DNA from: Allodiplogaster sudhausi
Taxonomy: Eukaryota; Nematoda; Chromadorea; Rhabditida; Diplogasteridae
Direction: 5' to 3'
Length of the DNA: 64,000 nucleotides
NCBI GenBank assembly: GCA_945643635.1
Contig: CALZFC010000029.1
Location: 1,620,001-1,684,000 of the forward strand
The translations under genes were made by a program, and so were the position numbers. The notes below the pieces were generated by a model. The model worked only from the letters and a program-made list of their open reading frames with translations, was not told where the DNA came from and did not search any database. Below are positions 11,585-22,625 of the stretch, one piece after another. How positions within the stretch are numbered: position 1 is the stretch's first letter; each line of letters starts with the position of its first letter.

Positions 11585-13169
11585 ATGACGAACGAGCAGA
11601 ATCAAGAAGACGAAGAAATGGAAAGGAGGCGGCGAGAAGACGAAGAGCAGCGCAAGGCGGACGCGCAGAAGGAAGCAGCAATGGCCGAGGAGTGGCAGCG
11701 AATGAGCGAGAAGAGGAGAAAGGAGCTGCGCGGCTTAGGAGGAGAAGAACAGAAGAGCAGTGGAAGAGAAGAGGAGAGAGCTCGAGTTGCTCCTCCAGAA
11801 CGTACAGGTGAGCCAAACGATGCAGAGATATTTCGAACGAGCAAGGAGCCAAGGGTCCAAGCCGACCAAGGCTCAGATTTGTGATACTGCTATTTTGATG
11901 ATGAGCCAGGCAACCGAAGATAGCAAGAAGTATTTTCATGCCATGATTAACATTTGCCAGAAAGTTGAGAATGTGCTGAGTGATTTGTTGCAGATGAAGC
12001 AGGCGTGGCTGGAGGAGGAGAGAAGAGACGAAGGCGTCATCAAGGATCCGCCGGAAGGTGAGAAGAATGATGAAATTGTCTCTTTGCAAGGTAGCTCTGC
12101 CAGTAAGCATGCGATAATGAGTGAAGTGATCGAGATGAAAGCAAAAATGAACGAAATGATGAAGAAAATCGAGTTGCACGAGAGCAATCAATTTTCATTC
12201 CAGGAGCAGCTGGACGAGAGCGCCTTCAGCGGCAGTGAGAAGAGAAAAAGAAGAGAAGGAAAGAAGGAGTCGAGAAGAAGGAACGAGTCGAGTTCTTCTG
12301 GAAGTCAGTCCGATTCCTTGTTCATTGCAGGTGGGGTGAGAAAGAGTGAGGGAGTAGGTGGTGGACGTATAGAAGGGGTGCCGCATGGACTGGAGAGAGC
12401 GGAGAGTAGTGAAAGTGATAGCATGCTGGGTTCTGCCGCGGGAATACTAGTTGAGAAGCAAGCGAGTGCAATGTTGTCGATGGCTATGCCGCCTGTAGGA
12501 ATGTTTGATGGGAAAGAGGGCTTGAAGAAGTTCGACGCATTGTTGAGCAGATTGGAGATGAAGTATAGGCCAATTGCTTCAGATCAGCAGATGATTCAGT
12601 TGTTGAAGAACCATTTGGAGAGAGAGGCAGAGACGATTTTCAACTCTTTTGCGCCGAAACGGGTAGCATCCTATGACGAAATGAAGGCGAAAATGAGAGA
12701 GAGATTGAAGGGAGACCAGACCATGCAAGAGTACGAAGCGATGCGAGATTGGGAGGAGATGTCGAAGAGAAGTAGCGAGAGTGTTAGTTCATTCTGCATG
12801 CGAGTGGAAGAGATGGCGGATAGGGCATTCCCTGAGATGCCTGAGAAGCATCTTGCACCGATAATGGCGAAGAAACTGCTGAAGCAGCTGGGAGAGTGGA
12901 CTCACTACCGCGAACTGATTGAAGTGATGGAGAGAGCAGACAAGCGAGAGAAGTACGAGAAAGTGAAAGAGCACGCGAGTAGAATGGAGATAGTAGAGCA
13001 GAGAGGCGCGAAGTTGGCAGCAGGGGCGAACAGTAGAAATCCGTATCCTGCGAATGTGAGAGAGGGGCACAGAGAGCCAGAGAAGAGTAGGGGACCGAGA
13101 ATGTTTGGGCCGCGCTTTGGCCACAAGCAGCAGACGAGCCATCAAGAGCGGAGTGGACAGAGGACGTGA
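11585..13169 (+). pseudogene. gag: gypsy gag (matrix/capsid-like), frameshifted and ended by TGA
   Basis: Gag would package the element RNA into cytoplasmic particles. The reading frame opens at the ATG at 11585 with an extremely charged E/R/K-rich segment. Around 11750-11810 it must shift frame to continue into the long frame 11760-13169. That frame holds the capsid-like helical region (MFDGKEGLKKFDALLSRLEM and following), which fits the retrotransposon gag fold. A TGA at 13167-13169 closes it, but the same frame stays open immediately afterwards into the nucleocapsid zinc knuckle. The stop therefore interrupts one original Gag(-Pro) frame; a CGA-to-TGA change is one possible origin. Confidence 0.85.
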
Positions 13170-14186
13170 GGAGGGTTCAACCCCGGAGCGCGTCCCTTTG
13201 TGCCGAGTGCGAGTGAGAGTCGACAGCAACCGACACAAGATGTCAGGAATAGCGCGAGTATACCGAGAGACGGGAACACACAAGGAAGCACCAGGCTTCC
13301 TGTGAAGTGTTATAGCTGCGGAGGACGTGGCCACATGGCCTGGCAGTGTACACCGAACCCGGCGAGAACGACTAGCAATGTCATGCGCGAAGTAGAAGCG
13401 GTGCCTAGGAGAGAAAGTGCGAGAGAGAACGAGCAGGTGAGAGAAGTGGACGAGGAAGAAGGAGTCTTCTGGAGACCACTCAAGAAGACGGAAGTGACGA
13501 TAAATGGAGTCGTCATTCCGGATGCCGTTCTGGACACGGGTGCGGAGATCAACACGATTCCGCAGGGAGTCATGAAGCGAGTGGAAGAGGCAGGCACGCA
13601 GATAGAGTGGCGAGAGACAAAGGAGGAGCTCTTGGACGCGGCGGCGAGTAAATTGCGCGTAGTAGGGAAAGCACTAGTCCAATTGAAAATGAATGGGAAC
13701 GAGAAGAAGGTTGGCGTGTATGTTGTGGAGAACGGGTGGCAAGTTCTCCTGGGGCAGAACACGATTGAGCTGTGGGACGGGTGCTGGACAGAGAGAGAGG
13801 AGAAGGGAGAGCCAGCAGTGGTGGTCGAGAGAGTGTACATCGGACCACTTGCGCAGAAGGAAGTCATGCTGGAGGCACCTGCAGAAGAAACGCGCAGTTT
13901 TCTTTCCAGCGAGTTGCATGGACTGAGTGGAGGAGTAATGCAGAGAACAGTGGGTAGAAGGAGGGTGCAAGTGATGAACTTGCAGCAGGCTCCGCTGATA
14001 CTGAGCAAGGGCGAGAAGGTCGGCGAGTGGAGAAAAGCAGATTTTGTCCTAATTGAGAGTGAAGGAGAGATCGAGAGAGAGAAACAGCAGCGAGAGAAAG
14101 GGTCGAGCGAGAGAGCAGAAGTAGTCTTGCAGCTAGTTGAGAAGCAGGGCGCGATCGAGAGCGAAGAGTGTAGGCGAGTATATTAA
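13170..14186 (+). pseudogene. pro: gypsy nucleocapsid zinc knuckle and aspartic protease
   Basis: Same frame as gag. One CCHC zinc knuckle (CYSCGGRGHMAWQC) at about 13308-13349 would bind element RNA. The retropepsin active site (VLDTGAEINTIP) follows at about 13525-13560. A downstream glycine-rich strand (VLLGQNTIEL) is consistent with the conserved protease fold. The frame ends at 14186 inside the start of the RT frame, which overlaps it by about 50 nt in the +1 frame. This shift could be programmed or a lesion. Confidence 0.85.
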
Positions 14187-15858
14187 GCAGAACGCGGGAG
14201 TATTTGCAGTGACAGAGGAAGAAATGGGAAGAACGAGCTTGGTCAAACATGTGATTGACACTGGTGAAGCTCGCCCCATTAAGCAGAAAGGAAGGCCTGT
14301 GCCATTGGGAGTGCAGACGAAGGTGCGGGAGATGCTTTCTGATATGAAGAGAAGGGGGATTATCAGAGATAGCAACTCCCCTTGGGCCTCTCCTTTGGTG
14401 ATCGCGCAGAAGAAGGACGGTACATTGAGATTGTGCGTGGACTATAGGAAGTTGAACTCGGTGGTGAAAGAGGACGCATACCCTCTGCCGCGAATCGATT
14501 TGACAATTCAGAAGTTGAGCGGGAAGAAGTGGTTCACCACTCTGGATTTGATGGCGGGGTATTGGCAAGTAGAAAGGGAAGAAGGGTCTAAGGAGAAGAC
14601 TGCCTGCTGCACGATGGGTGGACTATACGAATTCAATGTGTTGCCTTTTGGTTTGAGTACATCGCCAGCTACATTGATGGAGCGAATTTTGGCTGATTTG
14701 CTTGGAGATCAGGTGGCCGTCTACATTGACGACATTCTGATTGCCACGGAGACGCAAGAAGAGAACGCGCGAATGCTTGAGAAGGTTTTGGAGGCCTTTA
14801 GAAAGCATGGTTTGAAGTTGAAGGCTCAGAAGTGCCGGATCGCTCAGGCAGAAGTGGAGTATCTTGGGCACATGGTGACGCGCGAAGGAGTGAAAATGGA
14901 CGCCGCGAAAGTACAGAAAATCATCGAGTTGCAAGCACCGCGAGAAGTGAAAGAGCTGAAAAGGTTCCTTGGAATGGCATCTTTTTATCGCAAGTTTGTA
15001 TTCAAGTTCTCAGAGAAGGCGAGCATTTTGACCAGACTGACGAGTGAGAAGGTAGAGTGGAAGTGGGGAGAGCAGGAGCAGAGAGCATTCGTGGAGCTCA
15101 AGGAGATGCTCATTTCTGCTCCAATTCTGGCGCAACCGGACGTGAACGCGACTTTGAAGGGAGAGAGACCCTTTGTGATCTACTGTGATGCGAGCCAGGT
15201 AGCGGTAGGGGCAGTTTTGACTCAGGAAGGGGAGGATGGTTGTTTTCATCCTTTGTACTTCGCATCAAAGAGATGCACACCTGCTGAGAGAACGTACCAC
15301 GTGACTGATAGCGAAGCTCTAGCAGTCATGCACGCGCTGCGAAAGTTCAAGCCAATCTATTTTGGTACGAGAGTGGTGGTGAGAACGGACCACATGCCTC
15401 TGAAAGCGCTTTTCAGTGAAAGAACAACTTCCGCGCGGATAATGAGATGGGTACTAGAACTACAGTCTTGCGATGTCACGATCGAGTATGTGAAAGGGAA
15501 GGCAAATAGGGTTGCAGACGCACTGAGCAGGGGAGAGCTAGTGCCAGGAGCAGAAACGAGTGAATCGGCCCAGGAGGAGAAAGCCGAGATCGAACGGGTA
15601 GTGAACTCGGTGTCCCTGGGAGGAACGCGAGAGAGATGGCGAGAGAAGTTGAAAGGCGACGCTTTCGCCTGTGAGATGAAGGGAAAGTTGGAAGGAGTGG
15701 TAGAGAAAATGGTGCGCGAGAAGGGATTCCGTTGGTCGGAAGCTAATGGCTTGCTGATGGTAGAAGGAGCGCGAGGAGGGCGTAAGTTTTACGTCCCAGA
15801 AGAGCTGCGTGCTGAAGTTTTGGAGCAATTACACGATGGAAAGCTAGGTGGACACTGA
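14137..15858 (+). pseudogene. pol: gypsy reverse transcriptase, RNase H and integrase N-terminus
   Basis: The reverse transcriptase domain shows LRLCVDYRKLN, the fingers motif LPFGLSTSP and the catalytic YIDD box near 14726. RNase H follows with VIYCDASQVAVGAVL, the E in TDSEALAV and the D in RTDHMPL. The connection and a GKANRVADALSR motif follow, then the integrase N-terminal HHCC zinc domain beginning at about 15830 (LGGH). A TGA at 15856-15858 cuts this frame inside the zinc domain. The same frame continues at once, so this is a point nonsense change. Catalytic residues of RT and RNase H look intact. Confidence 0.93.
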
Positions 15859-15861
15859 GGA

Positions 15862-17020
15862 GTGAGCAAGACGAAGAAGAAGCTCAAAGAGTACTTTTGG
15901 CCGAGTATGAACCAGGACATTAGAAAGTACATCGAGAATTGCCCAGAATGTACACTTTTCAATGTGAGAGAGGAGTTAGTTCCGCCTTTGAAGCCGATGG
16001 TCGTGGGAGAGCCATTCGAGACAGTGGCAATCGATGTGATGGAGGTGGGAACAGCGCTCTCGGGTAATCGATACGTGCTGACAATTATCGATTGTTTCTC
16101 TAAGCTTGGAGCCGCCAGCCAGCAAAAGAAGTAGCAGAGAAATTCTGCTGGGGATGGATAGCTGAAGGTCGTCTCCCGAAGAATCTGGTGTCTGATAGAG
16201 TTGGAGAATTCGTGAACCGCGTTCTTAGCCATATTCTCGAGATTCTGGAAGTGAAGCACATTCTGACGAAAGGTTATGTTCCGCGCGAGAATGGCATGTG
16301 AGACTGAACGGAACGCTTATCAGATTGCTCCAGAAGAAGGTGAAAGAGAAAGAGAAATGGGACGAAATGCTGCCATTTTGTGTGTACACGTATAACACTT
16401 CGCCGCATTCCACTACTGGCATGAGCCCATACTTCTTGGTGTACGGTAGAGAGCCGAGACCACTGGGAGAGAGACTTGCAGAGGTTGGAGAGAAGCCAGT
16501 AGAAGTAGAAGACTATGCGAGAGAGCTAGTGGAGGGGATGCGAATAGCGAGAGAAGAAGCAGCAGAGCGCGGTAGGAAAGAAATCGAGAAAATGAAGGGC
16601 AATTATGATAGGAAGAATCGAGTAGACGAGAAAGAGTACCCAAGGAAAGGTGAGAGAGTACTGGTGAGAGTCCCGGTAGGAAGAGGGGATATGGTACCGA
16701 AGTTGACTCCAGAATGGAGCGGGCCTTTCCGTGTTATTGATGTGACAGAGAACTCAGCGAGAGTGAAAAAGGAAGGTAGTAAGGAGGAACTCATCATTCC
16801 TTTTGATCAGCTGAGAAAGGTAGCAGAAGAGTGTCAGATCGGGGAATTGAATAAGAAGAGAATGCAGAGAAGGATAAACTGTTTGGCTGGAGAGAGCAAG
16901 AACAGTGAGGAGAATGAGGAGTTGCTGCAGGAGCTGGTACGATGGACAACGAAAAAAAAACGGGACGAGCAGCGGGCCGACTACGAAGGGCAGACCCTCA
17001 AGCGACTCCATCTCAAGTGA
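15862..17020 (+). pseudogene. gypsy integrase catalytic core and C-terminus, multiply frameshifted
   Basis: Continues the HHCC zinc domain (YIENCPECTLF) and the first catalytic Asp strand (VAIDVMEVG). The frame stops at 16134. The core carries on in a second frame, about 16125-16300, with the second Asp region (LVSDRVGEFVN) and a PRENGM motif. It is then broken again by adjacent stops at about 16299-16310. A third frame (16298-17020) supplies RLNGTLIRLLQKK and YNTSPHSTTGMSPY, then a basic C-terminal domain ending in a SH3-like stretch (WSGPFRVIDV). At least two frameshifts make this copy non-functional unless the lesions are sequencing errors. No chromodomain was seen. Confidence 0.88.
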
Positions 17021-17140
17021 TCTGGTGGCAGCGAGCAACGTCATCTCGAGCAGCGACAACAACACTCCATCCAGTCCAGGCAGCAGCAAGCAGAACCTCT
17101 CTCCACTCACTCAAGCAGCGGCCGAGGACGTCCGCATCGA

Positions 17141-17151
17141 TAGGAGGGGGA
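17141..17151 (+). promoter_or_regulatory. Polypurine tract of gypsy element
   Basis: TAGGAGGGGGA sits immediately upstream of the 3' LTR, the position expected for the plus-strand DNA primer. Confidence 0.8.
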
Positions 17152-17486
17152 TGTCACGGTGACCCCCTCCCACCTCATTCCTTTCTCCCCATTCCATGTA
17201 AGTGCACTCTAGTTGTAGTGCCATTGGTTGTGCATTCTATGAATGCTTGTAGTTAGAGAGCGGTGTCTTTTGTTATGACACGTCAGCTTCTCATTTTCGT
17301 GACTTTTATGAGACATTATTTAGTCTGCCTGGTTGAGCTCTTAGAGAGCGGTTGCCTTTCCCTTGCCTTGCCCAGTTATTAGTTGTTGCCGAAAGGCCAA
17401 GTTGGAGATAAAAGGAGTTGTTGTGCCGTTTCCCTCGTCTTCTCCACATCCACACGACAGCGTAGAAGCGAGACAGCTTCATTACA
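17152..17486 (+). repeat. 3' LTR of gypsy element
   Basis: Same length as the 5' LTR and almost identical. It is followed by the target duplication TGCT. Confidence 0.95.
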
Positions 17487-17843
17487 TGCTATCTTATAGC
17501 ACTATCGCACTCTCCGATCACTGGCTACGTGTCTTTTATGGAAAGATTTCAGGTTCATTTTTCATCTCTTAATCTGATTTTACTATGATGCAGAAGATAT
17601 GTAAAAAAAATTTTTTTTCAGAAGATATCTTTTTTTTTAAGGTCTTTTTAAAATCTTTTCAATACAAAAATAAATTTTGTTTGTCATAGTGCATAAGATA
17701 AGTATGTTTAAGTAGGAATAACATTAATCTGGAATAGAATTACTTATATATGTACTTATGTTCATAGGGAACAGAGCTTAGAACTGCATGGAAAAAGAAG
17801 AGATCTCTAATGGCGTGTGTAAATGTGGTTAGCTAATGTTTAC

Positions 17844-17986
17844 TACCGTATTTTCTCTATTAGTTCCCCCGGGGGTACTATTTTTCAATACCCCTGCGAG
17901 AGGGGGGCACTATTAGAGGGGGGCACTATTAGAGGGGGGGGGGGGGTTCTATAAGAGGGAGGGCCACTAATGGAGAAAATACGGTA
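17844..17986. mobile_element. 143-bp MITE with TACCGTATTTTCTCTATTAGT ends
   Basis: Terminal inverted repeats (TACCGTATTTTCTCTATTAG... and ...CTAATGGAGAAAATACGGTA) flank a C-rich then G-rich interior including an 11-14 bp G run. A second, larger member lies at 38986-39456. Confidence 0.75.
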
Positions 17987-18045
17987 ATTTAGAAGTGAAC
18001 AACATGCTCACAAAATTTGTAAGTTTGTTTTAACAAACTGTGTTG

Positions 18046-18806
18046 CAGAACGGAAGGACGTGCGCCTTCCGTTCCGCAACAAGGAGATGGCATTCAATTT
18101 CGAACGCCTCCCCATCGCCATCCAGCCTGGCTGCACGGCGCAGGCCATAGTCGCCGTCATTTCGAACGCCAATCATTCTGATGTATTTGCCTGCTTTTTT
18201 AAAAAGCGTTTTCATACACATAATTTATCATATTGACGTGTATATTTCAGAAGCAAGTGTCGATTTTCAGCAGCGCACTGTTATTCGCATCATGTAGTAT
18301 GTACATGTACTTTATATGTATGCATATATGTACACATGTATTATAGGAAATATGTATTCATTTGTTTCTTCTGACAAAATAGCAGGATTTTTGAATTGCA
18401 GCATGGCCAAGCGAAGCTCTTCTTCGTGATCGGAAACTCGAAGGAGCACAAGGGAAGCTTGGAGAGTGAAGCCGATGCTCACTGTGATCTCCTGATCCTT
18501 GATGCGCCCGAGCTGTACGAGAATCTCATCCATAAGGTTTGAAGAACAAGCGGTTTTGTATATGTACATACAAATGAAGTTTACAAGTGTTCTTCATCTG
18601 ACATATTCTATGTTTAGCAAGTTTTTTTTAGTATAACAATAGCGAATCTTAAATGCTACCACAGACTGTTGCTCTAATGCACGTCGGAACTCATCTCTGT
18701 GATGCAAAGATCATCGTCAAAGCTGATGACGTTCGTTATCATTAACATATACTACGACTCCTTCGTGCTGACAGCCCTGTCATACGAGAAGAGGACAGCA
18801 AGTGGT
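18046..18806 (+). pseudogene. GT31 galactosyltransferase-like gene, copy 1 (internally deleted)
   Basis: GT31 enzymes transfer galactose or GlcNAc in the Golgi lumen. An exon at about 18050-18186 reads MAFNFERLPIAIQPG...AIVAVISNANHSD, resembling the family start. A short block near 18255-18285 reads DFQQRTVIRIM, like the (R)xxIRxTW region. Exon 18403-18537 reads AKLFFVIGNS...LYENLIHK. Exon 18665-18730 reads TVALMHVG...IIVKADD, the start of the DxD sugar-nucleotide motif. The following exon is largely deleted: only the TDSPV-type tail equivalent (18752-18806) remains compared with 21271-21397 in copy 2. A decayed duplicate is the likely reading. Confidence 0.6.
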
Positions 18807-18859
18807 GAATATTAGAGTTTATTTATTGTAGTACATTAATTAAATAAATAATCGGAACT

Positions 18860-19212
18860 CTAAATGAAGGTACGTCCCATACTCCGTGGTCGCCTCTCCA
18901 GTGTACCCTCCGTACCTCTCGGGCACTTTCTATATCATGACGCCCTCAGCTGCACGGCGCATTCTCAGCAACGGCACCGCGGATTTACCGATGCAACTGG
19001 TTCATCATTTTCCTATGTATACTTTTTTTGTACTAAGAATTCCTTGATGACTGATCCATTGGCATTTCTGGCTGCTTTATAATACCTTCTTTAATAGGTT
19101 AAATGATACATACATACTACATACATATAAGTGCTAAAGTATCGAACGTTGCAGCCGGAGGATACTCTGATAACTGGCTTCGCTGCCCTCTCTCTCGATA
19201 TTGACTTGCGCG
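18860..19212 (+). pseudogene. GT31 copy 1, YPPYLSG exon and truncated last-exon remnant
   Basis: The stretch 18870-18985 reads PVYPPYLSGTFYIMTP, the conserved GT31 YPPYxSGxxY motif. The next exon (from about 19156) begins EDTLITGFAALSLDIDL, the GT31 E-D-V-x-x-T-G motif. The sequence then jumps from LRE directly to sequence that in copy 2 lies 3' of the stop codon (about 22230). About 450 bp including the last exon has therefore been lost. Confidence 0.65.
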
Positions 19213-19279
19213 AACTCATTGAGAGTGCTGAGAATTTACACTTTCGCTTTCCCTTTCTGCTTCTCTTTCTCCCTCTCAC

Positions 19280-20178
19280 TCTATGACATCGAAAAACAAT
19301 TACTGTTCAGTTTTGCTGTCGGAAATTTGGCCGTAAGAACGTGAAAGTTGCTACAAGCTGAACCACTTTCAATTAATTTTCAAATCTACTTTTTTTGCTT
19401 TCATCCATAAAATTAGGCGGATAGTGCCACTAGCATTCCGCCAATAATTAATTTTTTAGGTTATTCGAATTAGAATATTCCAATTTTTTCCGCGCCATTC
19501 CTTGAATAATTGTTACAAGCAGATGCCATATTCTTTTTACTTATAACAAAAAAATCGTAGATTTTCAAATCTATTGAATGAGATCAACTTATATCAAATT
19601 CCACGCTCTTTCATCTTGTTTATGCTTGGACGTGTGAAAAGATTTTTAAGTACCTTTGTAATCCGCGGAAGTTCTGATTTATACTGCAACGAAATAATCG
19701 ATTAGGAAACATCAAAGACTTCCTAAGTTTTCTAACTCCTATTGTGCATTCGAAAACTATTTTCAGGCCCTATACAACTGTCTTTGTTTGGTTCTGGTAA
19801 AATGAGAAGTAAGTTGTCTGCGCCCACTCAAAATTCAACGTCTATAAAAAATTGAAGTTCGAAATTTGCAAATTTTTCTTTCTTTATTGTTTAGAGCAAT
19901 TTCTTGGCTATGTTAATTTTAGTTTATATATCTCAACAAAGTGCGGCGCAGTGACCCTAGACCCGCGCAGCGAGCCCCATATTTCAAGCTGTCATAGCAG
20001 ACGAAAACGGCATTTTCTTATCCTTAGACATTACCGATATGAGGAATCCAATCGATTACTCATATCGGTAAAGTCCTATAAAAAACTTTCGAAGAAAAAC
20101 AAAGATGGTCGATTTTGGCCGAGTCCCCGGACAATAAGCTTCTTTCATATTCTCTCGCAAATCGCGTAATATATATAT
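19280..20178. other. Intergenic, no gene seen
   Basis: AT-rich spacer between the two GT31 copies. The plus-strand open frame at 19852-20169 has no recognisable domain and is probably chance. Confidence 0.4.
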
Positions 20179-20450
20179 CAGACAGTGTGAATTAAAAATT
20201 TGGGTTTTTTTTTCTGCAATCTTCGCGTGAGTGTTATTTTTGGCACGGATATAGAATATTCCACTGTGGACTTAGAATATTCCATTGTTTGCCATTATTG
20301 ACGATCGCAAAAATTGCCAGATCAGCGCTTTGACAATTTTAACGATCGTCAATAATGGAAAAGAGTGGAATATTCTAAATCCGTGCCAAAAATAACAGCT
20401 TACTCTAAAGTTGAAGAAAAAACCAAATTTTTTAATTCACACTGTCTTAT
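20179..20450. mobile_element. MITE, family ACAGTGTGAATT, copy 1
   Basis: Near-perfect inverted structure. It begins GACAGTGTGAATTAAAAA and ends TTTTTTAATTCACACTGTC. Internal inverted motifs include TGGCACGGAT...TAGAATATTCCACTG. Flanks are TA-rich, consistent with TA target duplication. The same family is at 33693-33945, and half a copy is at 20578-20740. Confidence 0.85.
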
Positions 20451-20577
20451 ATGTATGCAAGTGAGAAAAGATGGTCAGCGACGATTTGTGACGTCTGCGA
20501 TTTAAACATGGGTTTCCCCGACCGTGTCGGCTGCAATTCGGGTCCAGCTCAGTTTCTTCTCTCGTTTCAATCGTTGG

Positions 20578-20740
20578 ATGACAATTTTAACGATCGTCAA
20601 TAATGGCAAACAGTAAAATATTCTAAATCCACAGTGGGATATTCTAAATGGGCAGTGGAATATTCTAAATCCGTGCCAAAAATAACAGCTTTGCGGAAAA
20701 TTGCGGAAAAAAAACCAAATTTTTCAATTCATACTGTCTT
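20578..20740. mobile_element. MITE, family ACAGTGTGAATT, partial copy 2
   Basis: Carries the right-hand half only (ACGATCGTCAATAATGGCAA ... TTCAATTCATACTGTC). The repeated TAGAATATTCCACTG-type motif is locally triplicated. Confidence 0.75.
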
Positions 20741-20804
20741 ATATGCATTCATTTAAATTTTTTATTCTTTACTCTGACAAAATATCAGGATTTGTGAATT
20801 GCAG

Positions 20805-22154
20805 CATGGCCAAGCGAAGCTCTTCTTCGTGATCGGGAACTCGAAGAACCACAAGGAAAGCTTGGAGAGCGAAGCAGATGCTCACGGTGATCTCCTGATC
20901 CTTGATGCGCCCGAGCTGTACGAGAATCTCGTTCATAAGGTTTGAAGAACAACCGGTTTTGTATATGTACTTACATACTTATGAATGTTTACAAGTATTC
21001 TTCATCTGACATATAACAAGATGTTTTTGTATACAATTGCTAATCTTAAATTTCACCACAGACTGTTGCGCTAATGCACGTCGTCACTCATCTCTGTCAA
21101 GCAAAGATTATCGTCAAAGCTGATGATGTTCGTAATCATTAACTTATACATACATACTTTTTTGAAAGGCAATGCTTGCCAGCAGTTGTTTTTGCCATTC
21201 GAATTGCAAATATATAATATGATATATTCCTAGGACTAAAAATAAATACAATTATATATCCTTTTTCAAGGACACAGTAGTGCACGTTGATCGGATTCTC
21301 GAGGCAGAGAAGACTTGGCTGGACATGAGAGACGCGGCCATCTACGGACTCCTTCGTGCTGACAGCCCTGTCATACGAGAAGAGGACAGCAAGTGGTGAA
21401 TATTAGAGTTTATTTATTGTAGTACATTAATTAAATAAATAATCGGAACTCGAAATGAAGGTACGTCCCATACTCCGTGGTCGCCTCTCCAGTGTACCCT
21501 CCGTATTTCTCGGGCACTTTCTACATCATGACGCCCTCAGCTGCACGGCGCATTCTCAGCAACGGCACCGCGGATTTACCGATGCAACTGGTTCATCATT
21601 TTCCTAAGTATACTTTTTTTGTACTAAGAATTCCTTGATGACTGATCCATTGGCATTTCTGGCTGCTTTATAATACCTTCTTTAATAGGTTAAAAGATAC
21701 ATACATACTACATACATATAAGTGCTAAAGTATCGAACGTTGCAGCCGGAGGATACTCTGATAACTGGCTTCGCTGCCCTCTCGCTCGATATTGACTTGC
21801 GCGAGCCCCCGCGCCCTGTCTTCCACGAACACATCGAGGTCAACCCCATCTCGGCCACTCTCTCTCATGCAGCCATTTCTTGCGGGGATGTCAAGGTACA
21901 AGTTTTCAATCGGAACTTTCATCTGCAACTTACAACTACTATGAATACGCTTCAATTCGTTATTATTTATATTTTACCGCATTAGCACATACATACATGC
22001 ATGTAAATAGTTGAGTTACTTTCTTCTACAGACGCCACGGGAAATTGCTCGGACGTGGTTGGCAATGGAGAGCAACACAACAAGGAAGCGAAGGCTGAGA
22101 ATGCGAAAGCACGTTGCTGACTTAATCCAAGTTGAGCCAGACTATTTGAACTAG
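20805..22154 (+). CDS. GT31 galactosyltransferase-like, copy 2 (N-terminus missing)
   Basis: A probable beta-1,3-hexosyltransferase (GT31) acting in the Golgi. Exon 20805-20939 reads LFFVIGNSKNHKESLESEA...LYENLVHK. Exon 21062 to about 21127 reads TVALMHVV...IIVKADD and joins exon 21271-21397, which begins D, so the join forms the DDD metal/UDP-sugar site. That exon ends ADSPVIREEDSKW. The next exon (about 21460-21590) carries YPPYFSGTFYIMTP. Exon 21745-21897 begins PEDTLITGF, the conserved ED motif. The last exon, 22031-22154, ends at a stop. All family motifs from the IGxS strand onward are present in order. The exons for the membrane anchor and first motif occur only in front of copy 1, so copy 2 may be a 5'-truncated gene or may still be spliced from the copy 1 first exon. 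Confidence 0.7.
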
Positions 22155-22308
22155 GTAAAATGGAACGCCTAAGGCACAGAGGAAAATTTTAACGTGCACT
22201 TTATGTTGACTTTGCGTTTGTAAATAAAGTGCTCATTGAGAGTGTTGAGGAGTTGCACTTTCACTTTCCATTCGCGCCATTAGAAAGGTTTGACTTATTT
22301 TTGTCACA

Positions 22309-22625
22309 CAGGGCGCATTTAAACGTTGCTTTCTGTTCAAACTATGCTAATTCGACGCTGATAAATACGATGGTGTAACGTCAGTTTCTCAAAAAAGGTG
22401 ACGCTGAAGAGAAAATGCATGTTTTAACAACAAACCTGTTTGAAAAATGCTGCGCAATGTGCTGCATTGCATACGCAATGCGCTGAATTTTTGAAACGGC
22501 TTTCTGGGTAAAATACATATGAATTTTCTCATCAGTGTCAACTTTTTTTGAAAAACTAATGATACCTATGCAGCTGTGTCGAATTAGTCTAGTTTGAACA
22601 GAAAACTACGTTCAAATTCGCCCTG
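22309..22625. mobile_element. 317-bp MITE with CAGGGCG ends
   Basis: Left end CAGGGCGCATTTAAACG...TTCTGTTCAAACTA. Right end is the inverted counterpart, TAGTTTGAACAGAAA...CAAATTCGCCCTG. An inner palindrome (TGCGCAATGTGCTGCATTGC / GCATACGCAATGCGCTG) lies near 22450-22490. Confidence 0.8.

Larger units (their letters stand above)
10664..17486 (+). mobile_element. Ty3/gypsy LTR retrotransposon (full length, coding region broken)
   Basis: Two 335-bp direct LTRs (TGTCAC...ATTACA) flank an internal region in the order gag, zinc knuckle, aspartic protease, reverse transcriptase, RNase H, integrase, which is the Ty3/gypsy order. The 4-bp sequence TGCT occurs immediately on both sides (10660-10663 and 17487-17490) as the target-site duplication. 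A putative tRNA primer-binding site (TGGGGGCCGAACC) starts at 10999. A polypurine tract (AGGAGGGGGA) directly precedes the 3' LTR. The LTRs differ at only two positions, indicating a young insertion. Even so, gag and pol carry several frameshifts and stops. No env-like ORF was seen. Confidence 0.95.

Noticed and set aside
11553..12191. 212-codon minus-strand frame opposite gypsy gag
   Set aside because: Shadow of the A/G-rich gag coding strand; the plus strand carries the recognisable protein.
13310..14568. Long minus-strand frames opposite protease and RT
   Set aside because: Antisense shadows of clearly recognisable pol domains.
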